Of a DNA stretch of 64,000 bases, positions 54,823 through 63,292 are shown piece by piece. The stretch lies in contig CAWDZA010000015.1 in assembly GCA_963806635.1 (NCBI GenBank), positions 248,001-312,000 of the forward strand, given 5' to 3'. The stretch is from CAVVEQ01 sp963806635 (GTDB lineage: Bacteria; Chloroflexota; Anaerolineae; Anaerolineales; Anaerolineaceae). Positions within the stretch are counted from its first letter, which is position 1; each line of letters starts with the position of its first letter. The notes beneath the pieces are model-generated. The model saw only the letters and a list, made by a program, of their open reading frames with translations. It did not search any database and had not been told where the DNA came from. The position numbers and the translations under genes are program-made.

Positions 54823-54859
54823 AAAAAAAAGAGACCGGTCGATTCGATCGACCGGTCTC
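54823..54859 (-). terminator. intrinsic terminator (T-run on minus strand)
   Basis: Perfect 13-bp stem (54831-54843 with 54847-54859), three-base loop. The A-run at 54822-54830 is a U-run for minus-strand transcripts, so it serves the convergent lipoprotein gene and can also stop mazG less strongly. Confidence 0.88.
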
Positions 54860-54873
54860 TAGAAACCATAATG

Positions 54874-55306
54874 TTATTTAAACCACAATCCAGTGACCAA
54901 ATGCGGTTCCCCTTCCGTTAATACCAGCTGCATGGTCAAGGGTCCTTTTTCGAAAGTTCACCGTGTAAAAAACACTGATAAAACCGCCTTCGGTCTGGAT
55001 CTGCTTGGGGGTCATTGATTGGTAAGCCCCAAGCTGTGATTCCAGTTGGGTGCGCAGGCTTTGAAAGGCATCCTCCGTGGTAGCTTTTAGCATGGCGTCA
55101 TCATAATTTGCCCTGAATGCCTGAAAGTCATTGTTTTTGAGCGCAACCATCAGGTTTTCCGCCATTGGCGTAGCTACGGCCAGGATTGCAGGGTCGAGCG
55201 CAGTATTTGCCGCGGTTTGGGTTGGGTTCGCGCAGGCTGATAAGATGAAGGCGAGAACCATCACTGCCAGGGTGAAAATCAAAGGGGAATTTCTTTTCAT
55301 GATCAT
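54874..55306 (-). CDS. small lipoprotein, DUF3887-like, one frameshift
   Basis: About 143 residues. Signal peptide with lipobox LSAC followed by ANPTQTA. The body (PMAENLMVALKNNDFQAFRANYDDAM... then SQLGAYQSMTPKQ) resembles DUF3887, a small secreted domain of unknown function. The frame breaks at one extra base near 54953-54955. Corrected, it ends FEKGPLTMQLVLTEGEPHL, then VTGLWFK and a stop at 54874-54876, which suits the domain much better than the uncorrected end at 54878. Confidence 0.75.
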
Positions 55307-55318
55307 TCCGTTCCTGGT

Positions 55319-56695
55319 TCAAAGAGGCTCGAACCGGGCAGTAAAATGCCGCATCAATTCTGGAGCGTAGGATAGGCGGTACCCCTGATATTCTGAGGCA
55401 TGGGAGGCAACTCTTTTAATCGTTTCAATTACATAATCGAAATGAGACGCGGTGTAGACCCGGCGGGGAATCGCCAGGCGCACCAGCTCCAGACGGGGGT
55501 GGATCATCTCCCCAGTCTGCGGATCCGGGTGGGCGAACATGACCGAGCCGATCTCCACCGAGCGGATACCGCCCTCCAGGTACAGCGCCGCGGAAAGCGC
55601 CTGCCCGGGAAATTCGGATTGCGGGATGTGGGGCAGAAGCCGGCGGGCATCCAGGTAGATGGCATGACCTCCGGGCGGTTCCAGAATGGGGATGCCGGCT
55701 TCGATCAGGCTCTCCCCCAGGAAAGCTGTCTGCCCGGTGCGGTAGGCAAGGTAGGATTCATCCAGCCCCTCCCAAAGACCAACCGCCAGGGCTTCCAGGT
55801 CTCGCCCAGCCAGGCCGCCGTAGGTGGGAAAACCTTCACGCAGAATCAGCTCGTTGCAGATACCCTGGAAGAGGGCATCATCCCGGACAGCCAAAAAGCC
55901 GCCAATATTGACCAAAGCGTCCTTCTTTGAACTCATCCATGCCCCGTCGGCCAGGCTGAAGATCTCGCGCACGATTTGAAGAATTGAAGAATCTTTATAA
56001 CCTTCTTCACGTTCCTTAATGAAGAAAGCGTTTTCGGCATATCGGCAGGCATCGATGAAGAAGGGGATCTTGTATTGATGATATATCCCGGAGACCCCGC
56101 GAATGTTCTCCAGCGAGACCGGCTGCCCGCCGCCGGCGTTGTTGGTGATGGTGATGCAGCCGAAGGGAATATTTTCCACCCCGGTTTCCTCGATGAATTT
56201 GGAGAGCTTACCGAGGTCCATGTTGCCTTTGAAAGGGTGATGCGAGGTGGGATCCAGGCCTTCGTCGATGACCAGGTTTTCAGGGATGCCCTTGCGTGCC
56301 CGGATGTTACCCTCGGTGGTGTCGAAGTGCATGTTGGAGGGAATGCGGTTGCCGGGCTTCACCAGCAGGCTGGCCAGAATGTTCTCGGCGCCACGCCCCT
56401 GGTGGGTGGGGACGAAATGCTCAAAACCGAAAATGCTCTTCATCGCTTCCGCCAGGCGGTAATAGGAACGTGCCCCGGCGTAGGATTCATCCCCGCGCAT
56501 GATGGCCGCCCACTGCTCCTGGCTCATCGCGCCTGTTCCGGAATCGGTCATCAGGTCGATATACACATCCTCCGCGCGCAGAGCAAAGAGGTTGTAGCCG
56601 GCAGATTCAAGCGCTTTTTTCCTTTCATCCGGGGGAATGAGGTGGATGGGTTCCACCACTTTAATGCGGAAGGGTTCAGCGGGGTGACGGGGCAT
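55319..56695 (-). CDS. tnaA: tryptophanase (beta-eliminating lyase)
   Basis: 458 residues from ATG 56695, with AGGAGG five bases upstream; the frame extends to 56755 but without a ribosome site. PLP enzyme: PAEPFRIKVVEPIHLIP, DLMTDSGTGAMS, PTHQGRGAEN, and the PLP lysine in WMSSKKDALVNIGG. Tryptophanase and tyrosine phenol-lyase share most motifs. Here RSVEIGS has Ile where tyrosine phenol-lyase has the substrate-binding Arg (MERG), so tryptophan to indole, pyruvate and ammonia is favoured. No tnaC-like leader peptide and no tnaB permease are seen. Confidence 0.88.
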   Translation of the reverse strand: MPRHPAEPFRIKVVEPIHLIPPDERKKALESAGYNLFALRAEDVYIDLMTDSGTGAMSQEQWAAIMRGDESYAGARSYYRLAEAMKSIFGFEHFVPTHQGRGAENILASLLVKPGNRIPSNMHFDTTEGNIRARKGIPENLVIDEGLDPTSHHPFKGNMDLGKLSKFIEETGVENIPFGCITITNNAGGGQPVSLENIRGVSGIYHQYKIPFFIDACRYAENAFFIKEREEGYKDSSILQIVREIFSLADGAWMSSKKDALVNIGGFLAVRDDALFQGICNELILREGFPTYGGLAGRDLEALAVGLWEGLDESYLAYRTGQTAFLGESLIEAGIPILEPPGGHAIYLDARRLLPHIPQSEFPGQALSAALYLEGGIRSVEIGSVMFAHPDPQTGEMIHPRLELVRLAIPRRVYTASHFDYVIETIKRVASHASEYQGYRLSYAPELMRHFTARFEPL

Positions 56696-56742
56696 GCAAT
56701 CCTCCTGGGGGTTTTCCTCACCATGGGAGCGGGTAAGGTTTC

Positions 56743-56797
56743 TGTTGATCAGCAACCCAAAAATGTTTTTCAGGGGTGTTGATCAGGCTATATTATA
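56743..56797 (-). promoter_or_regulatory. tnaA promoter region with two TGTTGATCAG repeats
   Basis: Minus-strand -10 TATAAT (56797-56792) without a good -35. Two identical direct copies of TGTTGATCAG (56743-56752 and 56777-56786, plus-strand reading) lie between it and the tnaA ribosome site, 34 bases apart. Each contains the palindrome TGATCA. Candidate operator. Confidence 0.5.
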
Positions 56798-56855
56798 AGG
56801 TTGCATACCGGAATTGGGTAAGCCGGCAAATTACATCATAGAACCTGCTCATCCC

Positions 56856-56926
56856 TTGACAATATTCAAATATATGCAATAATATATCAATAATATTCAA
56901 TAACATATAAATAATATTCATTAGCA
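56856..56926 (+). promoter_or_regulatory. AT-rich promoter region with repeated AATATTCA
   Basis: -35 TTGACA (56856-56861), 18-base spacer, -10 TAATAT (56880-56885). The element AATATTCA occurs three times between 56861 and 56922. A possible repeated operator for the downstream SHOCT-like gene. Confidence 0.6.
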
Positions 56927-56970
56927 GAACAAATAAGTTCAATAAAGCTGGAAGAAGTGCGGAGGCACAG

Positions 56971-57567
56971 ATGGATGAACGACAGAAGATACTGACAGAC
57001 GTCGCGGATGGAAAGATCAGCGCGGAGGAAGCCAACAAAAGGTTGGCCGCACTGGAGGCGGATTCCAGTGTTAAGGATCCCCCGGTGGAAACCGGTGAAG
57101 TGATCCAGCCAGCCAGGACGGAACTGCCTGCTTCGAATTGGAAAAAGTGGTGGCAGATCCCGTTCTGGATCTCGATGGGCTTCGTGGCGCTCACTGGCTA
57201 CTGGATGTACACCAGCTACCTCAACGCGGGCATGAGCTGGGGTTTTTGGTTCGCGCTGTTCTTCTTCATGCTTAGCCTGGTGGGGGTGGTCGCCTCGGTG
57301 CTTTCGCGCAATTCCCGCTGGCTGCACGTGCGTATCCGCGAGCACAGGGATGGAAACCCGCGGAATATTGCCTTTAGCTTTCCGATCCCCTTCCGCTTTG
57401 CCTCACGCGTCGTTTCGATGTTTTCCTGGGCATTGCCGGAGGACATCCGCGAAGCACACCTGGATGAGATCATCGTCGCGGTGGAGAATTCCATTTCCAC
57501 AGATGAACCGATCGAAGTTTATGTGGATGAACAAAATGGCGATCACGTGGAGGTCTTCATCGGTTAA
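56971..57567 (+). CDS. membrane protein with N-terminal SHOCT-like helix
   Basis: 198 residues. Start MDERQKILTDVADGKISAEEANKRLAAL is the amphipathic SHOCT-like/YvlB-type helix pair seen at the front of many stress or envelope proteins. Then come a charged linker, two membrane helices (about 68-86 and 91-113), and a basic/acidic cytosolic tail. No enzyme motif. Function unknown; possibly an envelope-stress or membrane-scaffold protein. Has GGAGG before the ATG and its own promoter. Confidence 0.65.
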   Translation: MDERQKILTDVADGKISAEEANKRLAALEADSSVKDPPVETGEVIQPARTELPASNWKKWWQIPFWISMGFVALTGYWMYTSYLNAGMSWGFWFALFFFMLSLVGVVASVLSRNSRWLHVRIREHRDGNPRNIAFSFPIPFRFASRVVSMFSWALPEDIREAHLDEIIVAVENSISTDEPIEVYVDEQNGDHVEVFIG

Positions 57568-57597
57568 GCCTGAAGCGTGGAATTTCCACAGACTATA

Positions 57598-58217
57598 ATG
57601 GGACCCGTGAGACGGGTCCTATTTATTTTTCTTCTCATCCTGGCAATCGCTGCTGCGTTTGGCTTCATACGGACGCTCATTCCCGCTCCCCGCCAGGTGC
57701 ACACGATCACTTTCCCGGATGACCTTTCAAGCTTGTATGGGAAAAAGTCGATCACCCTGGAATTCCCAGCATCGCTGCGCCTGGGAGAGACCGGGCAGGC
57801 GATCCTGCTCATCCGGCCTGCTGGAGGTGAACCCTCCACCCTGGACCGCGAAAAGGAAAAATCTCTTCATTTTCAATCCCGGCTCGATCTGCCTGGCGTT
57901 CATGCATTGCCGGTGGATCTTCAATCCGCAGAATTCGATCCCCAGACCGGCGCGGAATTCCCGTGGAGGCTTCTCCCGGTATCGGGCGGGGATTTTGAAG
58001 GGACGCTGAAGGTTTATGCCTCGCGGGGGGATCCGCTGCCCCCGGGCGAGGAGGGAGAGCTGATCTTCGCGATCCCGATTAAGATCCGCGTTACGAGCCT
58101 ATTGGGGTTGCCATTGGATCTCGAACGGTTCTTCTCGCTATTCTGTGCTCGTTCTGGCCGGGGTGGGTGGGCCTGGTACTGCTCACTTCCCGGAGGAGGC
58201 AAAACGGGCTTCATTGA
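57598..58217 (+). CDS. membrane-anchored hypothetical protein, frameshifted near the C-terminus
   Basis: About 206 residues. N-terminal membrane helix, then an extracytoplasmic beta-rich segment without known motifs. Uncorrected, the C-terminus turns into Arg/Gly-rich nonsense. Adding one base near 58127 restores a second helix (VLLAILCSFWPGWVGLVLL) with a basic cytosolic end and a stop at 58215-58217, directly before the atp promoter. Start may be ATG 57598 or GTG 57607; TATAAT at 57594-57599 lies 7 bases before the GTG and overlaps the ATG. Function unknown. Confidence 0.6.
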
Positions 58218-58247
58218 TTGACTGATTTGCCAACCGGTTGATATAAT
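58218..58247 (+). promoter_or_regulatory. promoter of the F0 ATP synthase operon
   Basis: -35 TTGACT (58218-58223), 18-base spacer, -10 TATAAT (58242-58247). The first ATG is at 58257, so the predicted transcript has only a few leader bases. Confidence 0.82.
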
Positions 58248-58256
58248 TGCGCAGTC

Positions 58257-58571
58257 ATGCCCGAACCGACCAAACCGCAACCCCAGGATAAGCAGCGGCT
58301 TGTGAACTTGACCGTTATCGCCCTGGTGGGGCAGGTGGGCTGCCTGACGCTTTTGATCGTGCTTGGGGCAGTCTTCGCCGGGATGTGGATCGACAGCCGG
58401 ATGAATTCCAGGCCGGCGGGGACGATCATCCTGGTGGCGGTCAGTGTGCCCCTCGCGATCTTTGTGATGCTAAAAGTGGTGCGCGGAACCCTGCGGAAAC
58501 TGGGGCTGGAATCCAACCCCCCGGAAAATTTGAAGGAAGGGAACAAGGAAGATTCAGAGGACAATGGATAA
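58257..58571 (+). CDS. AtpZ/AtpI-like F0 accessory protein
   Basis: 104 residues, two membrane helices (about 17-43 and 55-74) joined by WIDSRMNSRPAGT. The GMWIDSR motif matches the AtpZ/AtpI family, which helps c-ring assembly or Mg/Ca transport. First gene of the operon, overlapping atpB by eight bases. Leaderless or nearly so. Confidence 0.8.
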   Translation: MPEPTKPQPQDKQRLVNLTVIALVGQVGCLTLLIVLGAVFAGMWIDSRMNSRPAGTIILVAVSVPLAIFVMLKVVRGTLRKLGLESNPPENLKEGNKEDSEDNG

Positions 58572-59561
58572 ACCAAAATCCCGCTGGCGGCTGGGGAAAA
58601 ACCGCTGGATCGTACTCGCCCTCATCATTGCCGGGATCATCTTCTCGTTTGTATTTCCGCCTGCCCGGCCGATCTTCGAAGTGATCCCCGAGCCGATCAC
58701 CGGTGTGCTTTTCACCCTTCCCCGGCTCGGACCCATCTCGCTCACCAATACCACTTTCACCCTGGCGGTGGTTTCCATCATCCTGATCCTGATGGCTTTT
58801 TTCGTCAAGCGGTCGATCAAGAAAGACACACTCATCCCCGGGGGATTCGCCGCAGCCCTGGACCTGCTTTTTGAATACCTTGAGGATATGACCTCCTCCA
58901 CCGCCGGCAAGTGGGCCAAGGCGATCTTTCCCTTCTTTGCCACCATCGTTCTTGTGGTGGTGCTTTCCAACTGGATCGAACTGATCCCCGGCGTGGGCAG
59001 CATTGGCTGGCTGGAAGAGGTCAAAGAGAACGGTTATCCAACCATCCAGTTGGCTTCAGGGGTGACCAGCCTGGTAACACCCGCCAACCCCACGGGGGTG
59101 GGATACCAGGTGGTGCCCTTCATGCGCACACCCTCCACCGACCTGAACTTCACCCTCATGCTGGCGCTTGTCTCGGTGGTGATGACCCAGGTGATCGGCT
59201 TCCGCGCGCAGGGCGGGAAATACTTCACCAAGTTCTTCTATACCCGCACGCTGTTCACCAAACCGCTTTTCGGGGCGATCGATTTCCTGGTGAGTATTCT
59301 TGAAGGGATCTCGGAGATCATGAAGGTGATCTCGTTTTCCTTCAGGTTGTTCGGCAATATTGTGGCGGGTTCCATCCTGCTGCTGGTGGTGGGTTCGCTG
59401 CTGCCCATCTTTCTGCCCTCGATGGTGATGATGTTCGAATTCTTCATCGGCCTGATACAGGCGATCGTTTTCGGCATGCTCACCATGGTGTTCATGTCGA
59501 TGGCCACCCACGGGCATGAAGGCGAAGAGGAAGACTTCACACGCCGCGGAGAACGGTTTAA
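58564..59561 (+). CDS. atpB: ATP synthase F0 subunit a, reading frame runs into subunit c
   Basis: About 332 residues. Membrane stator; the essential Arg is expected in the helix FSFRLFGNIVAGSILL (RLFGN). NWIELIPGVGSIGW and FIGLIQAIVFGMLTMVFMSMATHGHE are typical. In the sequence as given there is no stop before the atpE ATG, so a 432-residue a-c fusion is predicted. A one-base deletion near 59525-59540 would hide a stop (TAA at 59559-59561 in the neighbouring frame), leaving room for the GGAGGAAGG ribosome site of atpE. I annotate separate proteins. Confidence 0.88.
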
Positions 59562-59604
59562 GGTTTATTTCGATCAAGATTTTGGTACTCGGAGGAAGGT
59601 TTTC

Positions 59605-59862
59605 ATGGATCCAGCACTCGCAACATCAGAAGCAATCATTCAAGCGGCAAGGTATATTGGCGCAGGCCTGGCCATGATCGGCGCGCTCGGCGCGGGGATC
59701 GGCATCGGCCTCTCGGTGCAGGGGGCGCTGAACGGCATGGCGCGCAACCCAAGCACCTACAGTACCCTGCTGACCAACATGATCCTGGGTATCGCCTTCT
59801 CCGAAGCCATCGCGATCTACTGCCTGGTGGTCGCGTTCATGATGCTCTTCAAAGTGGTCTAA
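59605..59862 (+). CDS. atpE: ATP synthase F0 subunit c
   Basis: 85 residues, two helices. GALGAGIGIGLSVQGALNGMARNPS is the first helix and polar loop; the ion-binding Glu is in GIAFSEAIAIYCLVVAF. The Gln and the Ser/Thr after Glu that mark Na-specific rings are absent, so proton coupling is expected. ATG 59605 is preceded by GGAGGAAGG. Confidence 0.93.
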   Translation: MDPALATSEAIIQAARYIGAGLAMIGALGAGIGIGLSVQGALNGMARNPSTYSTLLTNMILGIAFSEAIAIYCLVVAFMMLFKVV

Positions 59863-59886
59863 CCCCAAGGAATAGAGGAAAACGCG

Positions 59887-60625
59887 ATGGAAGGTTTGGG
59901 AATCAATCTAGGTTACCTGCTGATGCAGCTGGCGATGTTCGGCATCGTCTTCGTCACCCTGCGCGTGTGGGTGTATAAACCCATCCTGGGGATGATCGCC
60001 AAGCGGCGTGAAAAATTGACCCAGAGCCTGGAGGACGCGCGCGTGGCCGCCGAGGCGCGCGCCAACGCTGAAGCCCAGGCCGCGGAGATCGTTGCCGAGG
60101 CGCAAAGTAAGGCAACCCTGGTTTTGAAGGAAGCCAACGAACGCGCCCAGCAGATCGAAAAGGATATCAAAGGCAACGCGGAAACCGAGATCCAGAAGAT
60201 GCGCGCGGCAGCCAATGCCGAGATCCAGACGGAGCGCGAACGCGCCCTGAAGGAAATGCGCACCGAGATCGCCGCGCTGGCCATTGCCGCCACCCAGAAG
60301 CTGGTGGGCGAGGCGCTGGATGAAAAACGCCAGCATCAGCTTCTTGACGGAGTTCTTCTCCGGCATCAAGGACGGGCGGGTGATCGTGCTGGATGGGGAA
60401 AAGCTGACCGGCGAGCGCGCCGAGGTCACCTCCGCCGTGGAGCTGAGCGCCGAGGAGCGCAAGCTGGTGGAGAAGGAGCTCAAACCGCACCTGGGGTCAA
60501 ACGCGAGCATCGATTTCAAGGTGGACCCGCAGATCATGGGCGGGATGGTCATCCGAGTGGGCGACCGGGTGCTGGATGGCTCGGTGCTGGCCCAGCTGCA
60601 GGCGCTCAATACTGCATTGAAATAA
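59887..60625 (+). CDS. atpF: ATP synthase F0 subunit b fused to delta C-terminal domain, one frameshift
   Basis: About 245 residues after correction. Residues 1-150 are subunit b: a membrane helix, KPILGMIAKRREKLTQSLEDARVAAE and a long Ala/Glu-rich coiled coil. The continuation is typical of the delta C-terminus (VTSAVELSAEERKLVEKEL, DPQIMGGMVIRVGDRVLDGS), while the delta N-terminal F1-binding domain is missing. An extra base near 60343 breaks the frame; uncorrected, it ends at 60657. No alpha, gamma, beta or epsilon genes follow; a terminator comes next. Confidence 0.85.
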
Positions 60626-60645
60626 ATTTTGACAGGAATTGCCAG

Positions 60646-60686
60646 ACGGCGTTTTAGGGTACAATGCCCTGAACGCCGTTTTATTT
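60646..60686 (+). terminator. terminator after the F0 operon
   Basis: Stem ACGGCGTT/AACGCCGT (60646-60653 with 60672-60679) plus inner AGGG/CCCT, then TTTTATTT. It ends six bases before murE. Confidence 0.82.
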
Positions 60687-60691
60687 AACCC

Positions 60692-62256
60692 ATGACCGAA
60701 AAACCGCTCCTTCAGCTCTTTGCCGATTTCCCGCTGCCGTTCGAGATCCACGGCTCGCCGCAGGGCGTGGGTGATCAGCAGGGTGGTCTTCGATTCCCGC
60801 CTGGTTCAGACCGGGCGATCTTTTCGTGGCGCTGCCGGGGGTGAGCTCCGACGGGCACAAGTACATCCCCGCCGCCATTGAAAAAGGCGCCGTGGCTGTG
60901 CTGGGCAGCCTGGATCTTTCCCTGCGTGTTCCCTTCATTAAAAGTAGAGAATACCCGCGCCGCGATGGCCTATCTCAGCGCCGCGCTGGAGGGTTGGCCG
61001 GCGCAGCTCGCTGACCGTGATCGGCGTGACCGGCACGGACGGCAAGACGACCACCTCCTCGCTTCATCCACCGCATCCTGCTGCAGGCCGGGCTGAAGGC
61101 GGGCATGATCTCCACGGTCAACGCGGTGATCGGCGACGAGGTGCTGGATACCGGCTTCCACGTGACCACGCCGGATTCCCCCGACCTGCAGCACTACCTG
61201 CGCCGCATGGTGGATGCCGGGCTGACCCACGTGGTGCTGGAATCCACCTCGCACGGGCTGGCGCAGGATCGGCTGACGGCCTGCGAGTTCGATATCGGCG
61301 TGGTCACCAACATCACCCACGAGCACCTGGATTACCACGGCTCCTACGAGAACTATCAAGAAGCCAAGGGCAGGCTTTTCACCATGCTCTCCGAAACACG
61401 TGAAAAGAAGCAGGGCAACCCTCGCCTGGCGGTGCTGAACCGTGATGACGGGAGCTACGACTACCTGCACACACTGGCGAAGGTGCGCAAGGTTTCCTAC
61501 GGGCTGGGCGGGGAGGCGGACCTGACCGCCTCGGAGATCCGTTACGAGCGCGGGAGAATGTCACTTCCGGGTGAGCCTGCGCGGGATGGGCATCGACCAG
61601 GTGGTGAGCAACGAATTTACTCGGGGATTACAACGTCTCCAACTGCCTGGCGGCCTTTGCCGCGGCGGTGGAGGGGCTGGGGATCGACCCGGCCGTTGCC
61701 GCGCAGGGCATCGCCGCGCTGCCCGGGATCCCCGGGCGCATGGAGCAGATCGACCTTGGGCAGGATTTTACGGCGATCGTGGATTTTGCCCACACGCCCA
61801 ACGCGCTGAAGGTGGCACTGGAGCAGGCGCGCAAGATGACCAAGGGGAAGGGTGATCGCCATCTTCGGCTCGGCGGGGCTGCGCGACCGCGAGAAAAGAA
61901 GGCTGATGGCGGAGGTTTCGGTGGGGCTGGCGGATATCACCATCCTGACCGCCGAGGACCCGCGCACGGAATCGCTGGAGGGTATCCTGGCCGAGATGGC
62001 TGACGCCGCGGTGGGGAAGGGCGGGGTGGAGGGGAAGAGCTTTTACCGCGTACCGGACCGGGGCGAGGCCATCCGCCTGGGGGTGAAGCTGGCGAAGGCC
62101 GGGGACCTGGTGATCGCCTGCGGCAAGGGGCACGAGCAGAGCATGTGCTTTGGGGAGACGGAGTACCCCTGGGACGACCGCACGGCGATGAAGGCTGCCC
62201 TGGCGGAGCGGCTGGGGGTTAAGGGGGAGAAGATGCCGGAGTTGCCGACGAGCTAG
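60692..62256 (+). pseudogene. murE: UDP-N-acetylmuramyl peptide ligase MurE, about eight frameshifts
   Basis: Pieces in successive frames join into one full-length MurE of about 518 residues: TEKPLLQLFADFPLPFEIHG, DSRLV...GDLFVALPGVSSDGHKYI, ATP site VTGTDGKTTT, VLESTSHGLAQDRL, THEHLDYHGSYENYQEAKG, DFAHTPNALKVAL, and ending CGKGHEQSM and DDRTAMKAAL. Each join needs removal of one base: near 60770, 60814, 60941, 61006, 61065, 61565, 61621 and 61852. Adds the third stem-peptide residue. The DNPR motif of diaminopimelate-adding enzymes is EDPR here, so another diamino acid (ornithine or lysine) is possible. Errors rather than decay are likely because codons between breaks are intact. Confidence 0.88.
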
Positions 62257-62346
62257 AGAAATGAAGGTCAGTCACGCAACCGGTGACTAACACGCTACTG
62301 ATGCCCTTGGAAAGAGAAAATCCCTATAAATATCGAGGAATCTATT
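62257..62346 (+). other. gap after murE with small hairpin; composition change
   Basis: Stem AGTCAC/GTGACT (62270-62275 with 62283-62288), no T-run. From here to the window end the DNA is visibly AT-rich. GAGGAA precedes the next ATG. Confidence 0.4.
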
Positions 62347-63093
62347 ATGAATCAGAATAACCTTCAAAAGATCCGCGATACGCTGTTGGAATGTGATAAA
62401 TCATTCAACCGCGAGATTCTATTTCCAACGATGATCTCGGAAGCTGCTCCACTTGTTGTGACAGATCCGTATGCTTTTTTAATTGCAGCATGTTTGGATC
62501 GGGGAAAGTTGGCAGATATTATCTGGACGATACCTTATGACATGAAGAGGATACTTGGTCATCTTGACCCATTTATCATTAATAAAATGTCTTTAGAGAA
62601 CTGACTGATCTAATTAGGAAACTTGAGTGGAAACCTAGATACACAAATGATGCACCTCGCACGATCAAGGATTTGACTAGAATTGTAAGTGAGGAGTGCG
62701 GTGGAGATGCTTCCTTGATCTGGAAAGGGAAGCATGCTGCAGAAGTAAAACGGATTTTACTATGTATTCACGGAGTAGGAGAAGGAATAGCAAATATGAC
62801 TATTCTTCTGATAGAAGAGGCATTCCATACCCGATTCGAAGACCTGGATAGACCCCACTTGGATATCAAGCCAGATGTTCATACCATGCGAGTGCTTTAT
62901 CGGTTAGGGGTCAGCCTTGAACAAAATCCGCAAGAAGCAATCGAAGCAGCCAGGTTATTAAATCCGGAATATTCAGGTGCACTAGAAAAATGGAGTGTTA
63001 TGGTGGATAGGTCGAAATTACTGCCATAATTCAAATCCTGAATGTGATATATGCTGTGTTAAAACAGTATGTAGAAAAAATATTGAGCAATAG
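62347..63093 (+). pseudogene. endonuclease III-like [4Fe-4S] DNA glycosylase, two frameshifts
   Basis: Corrected length about 248 residues. N-terminus FPTMISEAAPLVVTDPYAFL, then DRGKLADIIWTIPYDMKRILGHLDP. The helix-hairpin-helix is LCIHGVGEGIANM; the Lys used by bifunctional endonuclease III is Gly, while the Asp is kept in KPDVHTMRVLYRLGV, so a monofunctional glycosylase is likely. A C-terminal cluster loop C-x6-C-x2-C-x5-C appears only after correction (near CHNSNPECDIC). Breaks: a missing base near 62599 and an extra base near 62988. AT-rich, unlike the core genes. Confidence 0.8.
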
Positions 63094-63145
63094 ATCCATC
63101 GAAAAATACATTTCCTATTGGCGATAAGTTCATGGGAGGAATTCA

Positions 63146-63292
63146 ATGGATTTGGAATGGAGGTTTCAATTTTCAGCTTATTTGAGTGGAGGCGATTCAA
63201 TCATGAAAAATATCGGTAACCCAACCGGCGACCTTCAACTATTGGTAGCGATAATTATGTTTGACTCCATATTTGGATTAATTCGATGCTAA
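63146..63292 (+). CDS. hypothetical small protein, 48 residues
   Basis: ATG 63146 follows a strong GGGAGG five bases upstream and ends at 63292. Its last seven bases overlap the ATG of the CoiA-like gene (ATGCTAA), which suggests coupling. The C-terminal half is hydrophobic (LQLLVAIIMFDSIFGLI). No family recognised. It could also be a fragment of a gene broken by the indels frequent here. Confidence 0.45.
   Translation: MDLEWRFQFSAYLSGGDSIMKNIGNPTGDLQLLVAIIMFDSIFGLIRC

Noticed and set aside
55319..56695. Tyrosine phenol-lyase instead of tryptophanase
   Set aside because: The Arg that marks tyrosine phenol-lyase (MERG) is Ile here (VEIGS), as in tryptophanases. Biochemical proof is lacking.
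56793..57194. 133-residue minus-strand ORF across the AT-rich promoter
   Set aside because: Translation is Ile/Leu-rich only because of the AT-rich repeats; it overlaps the start of the plus-strand SHOCT-like gene and lacks a ribosome site.
60659..60666. TACAAT as a promoter for murE
   Set aside because: It lies in the loop of a terminator hairpin and the best -35 partners give spacers of 15 or 25 bases.
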